Source: a virus
Reading direction: 5' to 3' (one strand)
DNA: 64,000 nt
IMG/VR virus record: IMGVR_UViG_3300025120_000040
Span: 1 to 64,000 of that record
Shown here: one piece after another, positions 16,956 to 25,534 of the stretch
Numbering within the stretch: position 1 is the first letter of the stretch
Layout: the number at the start of each line of letters is the position of its first letter
The notes under the pieces: generated by a model
Database searches by the model: none
What the model saw: the letters and a program-made list of their open reading frames with translations, nothing else
What the model was told of the DNA's origin: nothing
Made by a program: the position numbers and the translations under genes

Positions 16956-17700
16956 TGAATATCTCCTTGTTGAGTACATGGACATCTTGATTTTGTACAC
17001 AGGATATCTGATCATTGTATTTCCATGCAATACCTTCATTGGTCATCTCAACCACTTCGCAGTCTGGCGGCAGTGTTGCCAATGCAAATGGCATCTTTTC
17101 GTAGCCCACAAATCCGTTTATCTGTTGCAGTGCCATTGCGAACAGATAGTCATTACGTAGATTCTTGGCATATATCCTGTACATCTCGTTGAAGTAATTG
17201 TAGTTCTTCTTTATGTATTTTACCGTGTCAAATATCTTTCTGGTCTTTTCGTTTTTCTTGAACAGTAGCACAGTCGCCCACACCATGGGTATCATGCTCC
17301 ACTTCCTTTGATCAAACGTGTTCCTGCCTGTCAGATCATATGCTGTGTCTGGCACAAGGAAATCATATTCTGTGTCAAAGAGCTCTAACAAGTTGTCCGT
17401 GAAACAGAAATAATCGATGTCCATCACAAGCGTCTTGTCGTATGGAGAAAGTTCGTAGGCAAGATGCCTATCTACATTGTTCCAAGATTTTCCCAGTTTG
17501 GTGTTACCCAGTTCTGGTTCAATGAATTTGTAATTTATAAAGCCCAATGGTTTGATTTTACAGAAAGTTTCAAAGTTAGTCACTACGGTGATTTCTACTT
17601 TGAGATTTTTCTTTACTAGGGCCACACACCTCTCCAGTATCTTGTGATACCGTGTGTGTTCTGTGTCAAAACAGAATAGTAATACTCCTTGCGTCATCAT
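16948..17700 (-). CDS. Glycosyltransferase-like protein (GT-A, DID metal motif)
   Basis: 250 residues. It starts at the ATG at 17700 in an ATGA overlap with the upstream gene. TLVMDIDYFCFTDNL is a clear DxD segment, with PDTAYDLTGRNTF and WATVLLFKKNEKTRKIFD following as in GT8-like or capsular sugar transferases. The order of segments matches the 264-residue protein downstream, including the late acceptor-side DYLFAMALQQINGF. It probably adds a sugar to the operon's glycan product. Cytoplasmic; no signal or membrane helix. Confidence 0.65.
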   Translation of the reverse strand: MMTQGVLLFCFDTEHTRYHKILERCVALVKKNLKVEITVVTNFETFCKIKPLGFINYKFIEPELGNTKLGKSWNNVDRHLAYELSPYDKTLVMDIDYFCFTDNLLELFDTEYDFLVPDTAYDLTGRNTFDQRKWSMIPMVWATVLLFKKNEKTRKIFDTVKYIKKNYNYFNEMYRIYAKNLRNDYLFAMALQQINGFVGYEKMPFALATLPPDCEVVEMTNEGIAWKYNDQISCVQNQDVHVLNKEIFNV

Positions 17701-18014
17701 TCACCTTTTTTTGTAAAAGTTTCGTATATTTGGTGATATGCGTTCAAGGCCTCCTGGTTCCGTTCAATCAATCTTGCTAGGAAATCGTCTGCGTCTGTTA
17801 TCTCAACTGGATTTTTATTTGTGTCCAGTATGAAAAACTTACTGCTGTTTTCCTTTAGTGTCCTCACAAGACATATTGTCCCAGGATCGGCACGGAAAAG
17901 ATTTCCATTATATGCCAGTACCTGTCGTGAGTGTGCTTTCTCCAGAGCGTTGCGTTTTGCGATCGCTATGTCGTAAGAAAGATCTGATTGTTTTTTGAGT
18001 TCGCGAATATCCAT
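17697..18014 (-). CDS. Conserved small protein, first gene of the accessory operon
   Basis: I chose the ATG at 18014 (MDIRELKKQSDL...) over one 15 bases upstream because the upstream codons fall within the -10 to +1 region of the promoter. 105 residues: a charged N-terminal helix (LKKQSDLSYDIAIAKRNALEKAHSRQ), a strand-rich middle (GTICLVRTL, KFFILDTNKNPVEI) and a C-terminal helix. I recognise a phage-conserved look but no function. Translation may begin with almost no leader, because the -10 hexamer ends only 6 bases before the start codon. It overlaps the next gene by ATGA. Confidence 0.6.
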   Translation of the reverse strand: MDIRELKKQSDLSYDIAIAKRNALEKAHSRQVLAYNGNLFRADPGTICLVRTLKENSSKFFILDTNKNPVEITDADDFLARLIERNQEALNAYHQIYETFTKKGE

Positions 18015-18020
18015 ACCACA

Positions 18021-18049
18021 ATTATACAATAATTATGGTTAAATTTCAA
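18021..18049 (-). promoter_or_regulatory. Strong sigma70-type promoter of the accessory operon
   Basis: On the minus strand: TTGAAA (18049-18044), exactly 17 bases, then a perfect TATAAT (18026-18021). The predicted start is at or next to the ATG at 18014, so the first message may be leaderless or nearly so. No late octamer is present. It would drive the whole 2.7-18.0 kb minus-strand operon with host polymerase, independently of the late virion genes just upstream. Confidence 0.7.
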
Positions 18050-18065
18050 CCTGGTAAAATTATTA

Positions 18066-19022
18066 TTATGACTGCGAGTTACTAACCTGTGTGTTTGAAC
18101 TTGATTGTATCGCCGCCGACAATCCGCCACCTGTTGTTGGATGTATTTCCGCCAACTGTAGTGTCATCGCTGGTGCTTCATTGGGGTTGGCCGGTGTACC
18201 TGCTGTGTTACCTGCAGTGTAAGTCTCGTCACCCGCTGGGTCTGATGCCACAGATTTGATAGTGATCACTGTTGCTGATCCAACTGACGCATCCAACTTG
18301 GCAAATATCTCTAACGTGTCTGAAGTGTAACCCGAGTTGTTTGAAGTCAATTTACACAAAGATGTGTATGATGTACCCAGGTCATGGAAACCAGTTGAAC
18401 TAGCAAGACTAGTCTGTGTCTCACCTGAACCTGATCTCGAAGTTGCGTGTCCACTCATGTCAATGTTGCCCATGGCCGCTTCCAGTTCTTGGAACACAGT
18501 GTCCTTGTCACCGTCAGTTGAACCTGAAGTGCCTGGATTACATCTGATTTTTCCACCTGCGTTGAAGAAGTGTCTCATCTTGTCCGCATTGGCGAAGGTA
18601 ACTGATCTCTCGATGGTTGATGTTGAGTTCCATGTTCCACTGTTGGTGCTTGTACTTAATGTGTTTGTAGTTACTGCTGATGTGCTTGTACATCCGCCGT
18701 TCACTGATGCCGCCAATGTTGCTAAATCTGCCGCAACCGCCGCCTTAATTTTGATAGGATCACCTGCTGTGATCTGACCTCTTGCTGTCATTGTATCACC
18801 TGTGTGACCTGCAATGGTATCAACACCTGCAAGTAGAGTGTTCCACTGTGATGCGTTGATTGTTCCTGTCGCCGCTACCACTGTTGGAATGTGTGTTTGA
18901 CCAAGACCGTAAGTACCTGAACCCGTTCCTGCGAAATGGTTGTATCCGAATGGACTTGAACTGTTGTTTACGAATATGTTGTACTCGTCATCTAAAATTT
19001 TATCACCTGCTGTATATGCCAT
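18066..19022 (-). CDS. Virion-associated protein of unknown role
   Basis: 318 residues. It begins MAYTAGDKILDDEYNIFVN, a start found in many marine T4-like virion proteins, and is rich in Thr, Ser, Gly and Ala with little charge, as is usual in fibre or decoration proteins. A segment with two Cys (about residues 110-160) and a Gly/Ser/Thr C-terminus stand out. It is the last gene of the late minus-strand virion cluster and probably a distal fibre or baseplate-decorating component. No enzymatic motif was found. Confidence 0.55.
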   Translation of the reverse strand: MAYTAGDKILDDEYNIFVNNSSSPFGYNHFAGTGSGTYGLGQTHIPTVVAATGTINASQWNTLLAGVDTIAGHTGDTMTARGQITAGDPIKIKAAVAADLATLAASVNGGCTSTSAVTTNTLSTSTNSGTWNSTSTIERSVTFANADKMRHFFNAGGKIRCNPGTSGSTDGDKDTVFQELEAAMGNIDMSGHATSRSGSGETQTSLASSTGFHDLGTSYTSLCKLTSNNSGYTSDTLEIFAKLDASVGSATVITIKSVASDPAGDETYTAGNTAGTPANPNEAPAMTLQLAEIHPTTGGGLSAAIQSSSNTQVSNSQS

Positions 19023-19026
19023 ATTG

Positions 19027-20655
19027 TTATTTAACCCCTATTACACATTCTGTTAATGCTGTTTCTTTGTTGTATTTATCCTTGACCAGTCTTCCCAGGG
19101 TGTTAAAAGCGGTACATTCGTCAATGGCCGCCACTCTGGCTTCTCCATTGCCTGCTGATACCACACGATCCCCTGCTTTACCCGTGCCCTGTAGTTTGAC
19201 CATGACACGTCCTTTCAGTGCCACCATCGGGTGCGAGTCGTTGTTGCCCGCCTGTGCATTCATCAAGAACGCTGGTGATTCTGATATCACACCAAAAACT
19301 GCATCTGACAGTTCGTCCTTGCACTTGGTTATCTCTGCGTGACCACCTAAAATGACCACATCACCTGGCGTAGTCTCACAGTCTGTCTCATAACGTTCCG
19401 CCAAATCAGCGTACTGAGCCGATGTAGATGTCGCATGCACTATGTTTGCTCTAACATCTACCAACGTTGGTGCTGATAATTCGTTTTCACCGCCGCCTGA
19501 CTTGAATGCTGTCCAGGCCCCGCCTGCGTTTCCGTGTATGGTCGTGCCGTCATCTGCGAACGTTTCATCCCATACCCAGTAAAGGTTCTGTTCAGTCGCA
19601 CCTGATGTCTCGCCTCTGTTTACCTTTAATCCTGTGAAACTAGGCATGCCTGCGTTGTTGGATATGTTCCTGTTCAATTCTATGATGTTGTCCTCTACTG
19701 ACAGCGTTGTTGTGTTCATTATGGTGTTGGTTCCATCAACTGTTATGTCACCCACTCTCAAATGTTCGATCCTTCCTGTTGAACCTGTAATTCTGAGTGC
19801 TTCTGTTGTGACACCTCCGTCATTTACTGTGAAAATAATATCTTTGTTTGATGTTGTTTGTGCAATGGTGAAATCATCACTTGATAGACTCATTGTGATG
19901 TCAGATCCTGCACCGATCGTCAACCCTGTGTCATTTAGAACGCCCAATGAACCGGTTGATGTATCGTTGGCGTTTGATCTCAAATAGTTTGCGGCCGTAA
20001 CACCACCCAACGCATCTGAGTCTGTGGATGTGCCTCTGAATTTTGCAGACGATACCGAACTTGACAGTTGGATACCTTGTGCCACTGTGGAAAATCCTGC
20101 CGCTATCAAGGCCGCGCCATTTGTTTCCGTAGAACTTGGTGTGAATGCTTGATTTGATACGACACCTACTACAGTGTCATTGGCCACCATTTTTAATATG
20201 GACTTGTTTGTACCTGTATTGTCGTCGACGACCTCACTGGTGAACTGTGTCACTCCAGAGCCTGCAACTGTTGTTGGCCCAATCAGTGTCCATGCTGTTC
20301 CTGTGTACACATATAATTGTGTGTTTGTTGTGTCGAACCACATGTCTCCCTGCACAGCGTTGGTTGGTGCAGTGGCGGAGTTGGTGGTCGAACCTACCGG
20401 TTTCCATTTTGATCCTGTGTAGACGTTTATTTGATTGTTTGTCTTGTCGTACCACATTTGACCTTGGACCTTGTTTGCCGGTGTCGTGGTGTTATTGAAA
20501 TTCTCCAGTAGTTTTACAAGGTTTTCATTCAACTTCTCTCCGAAACCCGCATAGCCTTTACCTATCAGTGTAAGGTCTGTAGTGGCCGTGTCGATGGTTC
20601 CATCGGCCAGTGTGACCAGCAGTGTTCCAAATGTGTTGTTAATCTTGTATGCCAT
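19027..20655 (-). CDS. Tail fibre protein, paralogue A, with C-terminal fibre-tip domain
   Basis: 542 residues. The N-terminus (LIGKGYAGFGEKLNENLVKLLENFNNTTTP...QMWYDKTNNQINVYTGSKW) is shared with the proteins at 22649 and 24095. Middle repeats use strand-turn units (DGTIDTATTD, EALRITGSTG). The C-terminal part, from ADLAERYETD through SESPAFLMNAQ to AGDRVVSAGNGEARVA, resembles the distal or chaperone-like domain of many phage fibres. It probably forms trimeric fibres for host recognition. It overlaps the upstream 61-residue gene by TAATG. Confidence 0.7.
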   Translation of the reverse strand: MAYKINNTFGTLLVTLADGTIDTATTDLTLIGKGYAGFGEKLNENLVKLLENFNNTTTPANKVQGQMWYDKTNNQINVYTGSKWKPVGSTTNSATAPTNAVQGDMWFDTTNTQLYVYTGTAWTLIGPTTVAGSGVTQFTSEVVDDNTGTNKSILKMVANDTVVGVVSNQAFTPSSTETNGAALIAAGFSTVAQGIQLSSSVSSAKFRGTSTDSDALGGVTAANYLRSNANDTSTGSLGVLNDTGLTIGAGSDITMSLSSDDFTIAQTTSNKDIIFTVNDGGVTTEALRITGSTGRIEHLRVGDITVDGTNTIMNTTTLSVEDNIIELNRNISNNAGMPSFTGLKVNRGETSGATEQNLYWVWDETFADDGTTIHGNAGGAWTAFKSGGGENELSAPTLVDVRANIVHATSTSAQYADLAERYETDCETTPGDVVILGGHAEITKCKDELSDAVFGVISESPAFLMNAQAGNNDSHPMVALKGRVMVKLQGTGKAGDRVVSAGNGEARVAAIDECTAFNTLGRLVKDKYNKETALTECVIGVK

Positions 20656-20840
20656 TACTCATCATCCCTTATTGCTGTCAACATGCTAACATCTCCTAAC
20701 AGATCTATGAGTGTCTCTGCCAGTAAAGGTTTGGCAGGATGATTCTTAATGGAATCCCCTAGAGTCTTGATCTCCTCAGCCGTCAATATATTATCTATAT
20801 TGGCATTGATGTAGTCTGCTACTTCTGTCTTCGTGATCAT
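20655..20840 (-). CDS. Small helical protein, 61 aa
   Basis: ITKTEVADYINANIDNILTAEEIKTLGDSIKNHPAKPLLAET suggests two or three short helices and an acidic surface. The start and stop are each joined by TAATG to neighbouring genes, which supports translation. Position between a fibre gene and another small gene suggests a fibre accessory or assembly role; no family is recognised. Confidence 0.6.
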   Translation of the reverse strand: MITKTEVADYINANIDNILTAEEIKTLGDSIKNHPAKPLLAETLIDLLGDVSMLTAIRDDE

Positions 20841-21067
20841 TAGTTATTGTCCCCGTTCTTGGCTATATTTTTCACCATTACTGTTTCGCCAACAAGTTTC
20901 ACAAGTATTTTCGCTATGTCTGGTGTTACCCAGTTGACCATTAGTCCTAACCTAGTAGCATTGTACCCTTCTGTCGCAGGCTCTTCCCAATATTTTACAA
21001 AGGCATCGTTTCCACCTTTTTGCCACTGGCTATCTATGTATTCTGTTACTTGTTCTTTGGTTGCCAT
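20840..21067 (-). CDS. Small protein, 75 aa, in fibre cluster
   Basis: I chose the ATG at 21067 (MATKEQVTEYIDSQW) because the extension upstream runs into the 3' coding part of the adhesin gene. The stop overlaps the next ATG (TAATG). The protein resembles its 61-residue neighbour in starting T-K-x-x-V-x-[DE]-Y-I, so the two may be distant relatives. It is mostly helical with a hydrophobic C-terminal half (DIAKILVKLVGETVMV). Function unknown. Confidence 0.6.
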   Translation of the reverse strand: MATKEQVTEYIDSQWQKGGNDAFVKYWEEPATEGYNATRLGLMVNWVTPDIAKILVKLVGETVMVKNIAKNGDNN

Positions 21068-21075
21068 ACTTGTAT

Positions 21076-22644
21076 TTAATAGTCCTTTAACAATGTTTCG
21101 TACTTGCTTTTTACAAAAGGTTTTGCCATAAAACCCACCACAGCACACAGTGATTCACCTATAATTCTCACACATTTACCAAATAGGTTACTGTGTTTCC
21201 TTGCACCCATCTTGTGTGATATCTCATGTGCCCTTGCTGTAGCAAAAGACAAAGTTGTTGCGATGGCAAATCTGTGCCATAATTTGTTTGAATTCTCATG
21301 TTTTTCCATCCATTCTACCAAAGGTATTGCCCATAACCAGTATCCAATCTTAACGTTATCGCTGATATTTTGCCTAGTCCATTCGTAGTCATTCTGTAGA
21401 TCATCTAGTTCCAGCAGTCCTCTGGCATGGAAGTACGTGCATATCACACGTGGATTGCTTCCACCACCTTTTTCGTTAGCCGATGATGGTCCGTTCCATA
21501 CCGCTTCAACTCCACCAATCGTTCCCCAAGACTGACGTCCTCGAGATACTTTTGGAGACGGTGTCCTGTTATCATTGTCACCTCCGGTGTCAACACCACT
21601 AGGTGTGGGAGAAACCGGATTTCCTGCTGTTCCTTCTGACCCTGATGTTAAGTTACCATCGTCGTCACCGAATTCTGAATAATCTATCGAAAATACTACG
21701 TCGTTAGCAAATATAGGTTTCCACACGCCTGATACTTTGGTGTAGGCCGCTGTGATGTTCTTCCATGATCCTGACACTTTATGATAAATCTGATCGAGTT
21801 TCTTCCATTCACCACCCACTTTGTAGTTTGATGCTGACGGTATAGTGAAAATTAATACTGCTCTACCGTTGCCTCCTGACGTTTGTGATGCACCTCCTAG
21901 TGCCGCACCTGTTGAATAATAACCACTTGACGTTCCACCTGGTGTAATACCTGATCCATTTGCTGATGTTCCTGATGCAGGCACTGTGTCTGATCCTGCT
22001 CTACCACCAAACGCTCCTATGTCTCCCTGGTCTCCAGAACCTCCAGTACCTCCGTCGGTACCACCGCCACCTGCTCCAGCACCACCACCGTTGTCGGCGT
22101 GGCTTGCACCATTCTCTCCCAGTGTTCCTGGTGTTCTTCCCGTGGCGTTGCTTGTGTTAGAACCTGTGCCACCTGTTGATAATCTACCAGCGCCTCCACC
22201 TCCAGCGCCTCCACCTGCTACTGCTATCACTGATTGGGTCACTGAGGCTCCATCGTCGAATACCGTGACTGTTGTGGCTCCTCCGCCACCTCCGCCTGAT
22301 CCTGAATCACCGTTTGGTCCTGAAGGACCTCCTGTACCACCTGAGTATCCTGTTAAACTTTTTCCGTTTGGGCCACCTTCTGATCCGGAACCTGTTGTAC
22401 CACCACCGCCACCGCCACCTACTGACACTGAGATGTTCTTCACACCTGCGTATGATGAGACGTCTAAATCTGTTTTTGTTACGTAGTGACCTGCTGATCC
22501 TTGACCGCCGGCTCCTGCCGCGTCTTCACCTCCGCCACCGCCGGCTCCTGCCCAAAGATGCATTGTGAGAGTTGTTGTGCCTGCCGGAATTTCTGCTATC
22601 CTGACTCCGCCTTCGTATGTGAAAGTCTTAGTGATTATGGCCAT
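21076..22644 (-). CDS. Glycine-rich tail adhesin/fibre-tip protein
   Basis: 522 residues in three parts. An N-terminal strand-rich cap (ITKTFTYEGGVRIAEIP) leads into a very glycine-rich region, about residues 34-260, with runs of G5 to G7 (GAGGGGGED, GGGGGGGTT, GSGGGGGGA). Such regions can form polyglycine-II helical bundles, as in the host-range adhesin gp38 of T2/T6-type phages. Three copies of a K-[VL]-x-G-x-W-K unit follow (KVGGEWKKLD, KVSGSWKNIT, KVSGVWKPIF). The C-terminal domain (RVICTYFHARGLLELDD...) resembles a tail-protein tail seen in other marine phages. The role is likely host recognition at the fibre tip. Confidence 0.7.
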   Translation of the reverse strand: MAIITKTFTYEGGVRIAEIPAGTTTLTMHLWAGAGGGGGEDAAGAGGQGSAGHYVTKTDLDVSSYAGVKNISVSVGGGGGGGTTGSGSEGGPNGKSLTGYSGGTGGPSGPNGDSGSGGGGGGATTVTVFDDGASVTQSVIAVAGGGAGGGGAGRLSTGGTGSNTSNATGRTPGTLGENGASHADNGGGAGAGGGGTDGGTGGSGDQGDIGAFGGRAGSDTVPASGTSANGSGITPGGTSSGYYSTGAALGGASQTSGGNGRAVLIFTIPSASNYKVGGEWKKLDQIYHKVSGSWKNITAAYTKVSGVWKPIFANDVVFSIDYSEFGDDDGNLTSGSEGTAGNPVSPTPSGVDTGGDNDNRTPSPKVSRGRQSWGTIGGVEAVWNGPSSANEKGGGSNPRVICTYFHARGLLELDDLQNDYEWTRQNISDNVKIGYWLWAIPLVEWMEKHENSNKLWHRFAIATTLSFATARAHEISHKMGARKHSNLFGKCVRIIGESLCAVVGFMAKPFVKSKYETLLKDY

Positions 22645-22648
22645 GGGA

Positions 22649-24064
22649 TTACGCCTCCCTTACGAACCAGAAGTCTCCGTCAGCACCGTCACCACCTGTT
22701 GGTGCGGATGTCGAAACTGTTTTTGCAGATCCACCCCATTCATTGCTTAGGGTAGCAACTGCACCTATCGTTGGTACGCCTAGGTTTGATGTGTCCGTGT
22801 ATGTTATAGATCCAACGGCACCTAGTGTCATTGAAGTTGCTTTAACATTTCCGCCTGCTGTTGTTTTTAAAACTTTTCCTTTGTTTGCATCGCCGTCTTC
22901 CACTGCATCTGCCAATCTTATAACCTGTGAATATGACGCACCATGGCCTGCTGACCAGAAGTTCTCTGAAACATCATAAAATATTCTAGCATCATCTGAA
23001 TCACCTGTCTCTACTATAAGTCCTGCGTCTGCCTCCGAGTTGCCTGTATTCACTTTTATGAAAGCATCATCGTATGTTGATACATTCGAAACTGAACTGT
23101 TGTATTCGCCTGATATGCTCAAGTTACCTGTTATTGCTACATCACCTGTCAAAGTTATGCCACCCGTTGCTCCAACTAGTTGTATTGGAGTCTTTGTAGC
23201 ACCACCGTCGTTTACTGTGAATTTTAAATCTTTGTCTTCTGATGTCTGTGCAACTGTCACGTCGTTGCTTGAAATTGTTATTGACAGTTCCTGTGCATCA
23301 CCTATGATCACACCACCATCTGCATCAACTGTAAGTGCACCTGTTGTTGTGTCTGCCGCGTCTGCCCTTAGGAAGTTTCCGCCTGCTATTATTGTTCCCG
23401 AAGTGTTAGACGTACCTGACACATCGATTGCTGATGCCTGTGTGCTTGAACCTTCAAACACTCCACCCAATGTTGAGTTAAGCGTTATCCCTGCCTTGAT
23501 CGAAGCGAATCCTGTCTGCGATACGCTTGGTGTGAATGTTTCTTTTGAAAGTATTGCTACCCTTGTTGCTCCTGCGTACATTGATGAAACAACCTTGTTT
23601 CCACCTGAACTTGCTAACGTCTCTATTTTCCAACCTGACTGTGTCTGTCCTGCCGTGAAGGCCGGTCCTATCAACTCCCATTCGTCATTTACTTGGTGTG
23701 ATCTCGAGTCGCCTGTGTAAACGAAGACCTGGTCGTTCGTGGAATCCAACCAAAGGTCACCAACGGAAGGTCCTGCTGGTAGTGAGGCGCTTGCCTTTGC
23801 ACCACCTGTTGGTTTGAAACTAGTTCCGTCATAGACTTTGATCTGGTTCGTTGTTGTGTCAAACCATAATTCACCTTTTAGAGGTGCCGAGGGTGCCGCT
23901 GTGGATGCCGCATTTTCTAATAATTTTACTAGATTTTCGTTAAGGCCTTCACCAAAACCTGAATATGATTTACCAAACAACTGCAACGTAGTGGTATTGT
24001 CTACCGTTCCGTCTGTGATCGTTGTTACTACTGTTCCGTCTGTTTTGTTTATTGTGTACGCCAT
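22649..24064 (-). CDS. Tail fibre protein, paralogue B
   Basis: 471 residues. It shares the N-terminal module with paralogues A and C: NTTTLQLFGKSYSGFGEGLNENLVKLLENAA, then GELWFDTTTNQIKVYDG and a second DLWLDSTNDQVFVYTG. Strand-turn repeats and a Gly/Ser/Thr-rich tail follow, without the C-terminal fibre-tip domain of paralogue A. It probably forms a related fibre or a fibre segment. The gene is separated by 30 bases from paralogue C and 4 bases from the adhesin. Confidence 0.7.
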   Translation of the reverse strand: MAYTINKTDGTVVTTITDGTVDNTTTLQLFGKSYSGFGEGLNENLVKLLENAASTAAPSAPLKGELWFDTTTNQIKVYDGTSFKPTGGAKASASLPAGPSVGDLWLDSTNDQVFVYTGDSRSHQVNDEWELIGPAFTAGQTQSGWKIETLASSGGNKVVSSMYAGATRVAILSKETFTPSVSQTGFASIKAGITLNSTLGGVFEGSSTQASAIDVSGTSNTSGTIIAGGNFLRADAADTTTGALTVDADGGVIIGDAQELSITISSNDVTVAQTSEDKDLKFTVNDGGATKTPIQLVGATGGITLTGDVAITGNLSISGEYNSSVSNVSTYDDAFIKVNTGNSEADAGLIVETGDSDDARIFYDVSENFWSAGHGASYSQVIRLADAVEDGDANKGKVLKTTAGGNVKATSMTLGAVGSITYTDTSNLGVPTIGAVATLSNEWGGSAKTVSTSAPTGGDGADGDFWFVREA

Positions 24065-24094
24065 TTTGTATATTTATTACGCCCTTACTGGTTA

Positions 24095-25534
24095 TTAACC
24101 TGTGCTTATTTTTAAATCTCCCGAGTCATTCCATAACTGACCAGCATTTGATGGGTCGGAAGTAGGTAAACTACTCAACATGACCACTGCACCAGTAACT
24201 GTTAGTCCGTCGTTTACAGTAATCTGACTAGAATCTTCTGAACTTATTGTAGATCCTACAAGTTTCATACCACCACCAATAATAACTCCGCCTGTGCCTG
24301 ATCCTCCAAGTACTAGATTATCGTTGGATCTGCTGGCGCTTATGTTATTGTCATTGATCGTCACACCCTCTGTCTTTAACTCAGTTGAAGTGATTGTGTC
24401 TATGAAAGCGTTTGCGAATTCTGTACCATCAGCACCTAGGTTGTATGTGCTGTCCGCACTAGGCAGTATGGTCTGTCCTGTCAATGTACCTGTAAGAGTA
24501 CCGCCTGTTTTCAGCAAGTTAAGGCTAGCGGATCCAGTGACTGTTCCCGTCACATCACCTGTCACATCACCTGTCACATTACCTACTACAGCACCCGTGA
24601 TGGGACCTGTAAATGCTGTGGCATTAACTGTGCCTGACACATCTAATTTTGTTGTGGGCGATGTTGTACCGATACCAACTCTTGATTCTGAACCGTCTAT
24701 GGTCATCACTGTTGTGTTTACACCAGCATCGTTGACCTTGAAAGTTATGTCTGTGTTTGTCACAGTATTTGTTAGGATTGCACCTGAGGAATCGACAGTA
24801 ATAGTCAAGTCACTGTCTGCTCCAACAACAAGTCCCCCGTCATTGGCAATAGTGATTGTGCCCGAAGTTGTGTCGTTGGCGTTTGATCTCAGGTAGTTCG
24901 CGGCCGCAACACCACCTAACGCATCTGCGTCTGTGGCCGTACCTTGGAATTTTGTATCTGCTATAGCAGTTGTAAGTGTGATACCTTTTTTGATACTTGC
25001 AAAACCTGTTATAGAAACTTTTGGAGTAAATGTGTCTTCTGAAACTATTGCAATAAGGTTACCATCATTGTACCATTTTGTTACGTTCTGTGATGCATCG
25101 CTACTGTCCAATATAGTTTCAAAAATAAATCCGTTTGTGGTTCCAGTCGAAGCAGATGGACCAACAAGCACGTTGCTTGATCCGTTGTAGAAATAAAGTT
25201 GTCCTGTGTCTGAGTCTATCCAAAGATCACCCTGTGAAAGTGAACTTGGTGCAGTTGTCTGGTATGGCACGTTTCCGCCTGCAGGTACAAATGCTGAACC
25301 CGAATAAACTTTCAACTGTGAATTAGTGCTATCATACCAAAGTTGGCCGCTTATTGGTTTTGTTGGTGCTGATGTGTTTGAAAAATTTTCCAGTAAATGT
25401 AAAAAGTTCTCTGCAATCTTCTCACCGTAGCCTGCGTACCCTTTTCCTATTAAGGAAAGATCGGTCTGCGTGTTGATCACGCTATCCTGCACAGTGTATG
25501 AACCGCTACTTGTCTTGTTTACTGTGTATGCCAT
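24095..25534 (-). CDS. Tail fibre protein, paralogue C
   Basis: 479 residues. It has the common module (DLSLIGKGYAGYGEKIAENFLHLLENFSNTSAPTKPISGQLWYDSTNSQLKVYSG) and two W-[YI]-D-S fibre repeats. The middle contains short tandem units (VTGDVTGDVTGTVTG), a pattern typical of fibre shafts. Its end (LPTSDPSNAGQLWNDSGDLKIS) repeats the LW-x-D-S unit. Start and stop overlap neighbours by one base. It is likely part of the same fibre apparatus as A and B. Confidence 0.7.
   Translation of the reverse strand: MAYTVNKTSSGSYTVQDSVINTQTDLSLIGKGYAGYGEKIAENFLHLLENFSNTSAPTKPISGQLWYDSTNSQLKVYSGSAFVPAGGNVPYQTTAPSSLSQGDLWIDSDTGQLYFYNGSSNVLVGPSASTGTTNGFIFETILDSSDASQNVTKWYNDGNLIAIVSEDTFTPKVSITGFASIKKGITLTTAIADTKFQGTATDADALGGVAAANYLRSNANDTTSGTITIANDGGLVVGADSDLTITVDSSGAILTNTVTNTDITFKVNDAGVNTTVMTIDGSESRVGIGTTSPTTKLDVSGTVNATAFTGPITGAVVGNVTGDVTGDVTGTVTGSASLNLLKTGGTLTGTLTGQTILPSADSTYNLGADGTEFANAFIDTITSTELKTEGVTINDNNISASRSNDNLVLGGSGTGGVIIGGGMKLVGSTISSEDSSQITVNDGLTVTGAVVMLSSLPTSDPSNAGQLWNDSGDLKISTG

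Noticed and set aside
21986-22486. Pro-rich plus-strand ORF of 166 aa
   Set aside because: It is the complement of the Gly-rich adhesin gene; GGN codons read backwards give CC-rich Pro codons.
24071-24078. Late-promoter-like AATAAATA (minus strand) upstream of fibre paralogue B
   Set aside because: It has a mismatch in the first base and only six bases separate it from the ATG; too weak to call.
24533-24580. Short tandem repeat in fibre paralogue C
   Set aside because: It is coding (VTGDVTGDVTG units) and explained by fibre-shaft repeats.
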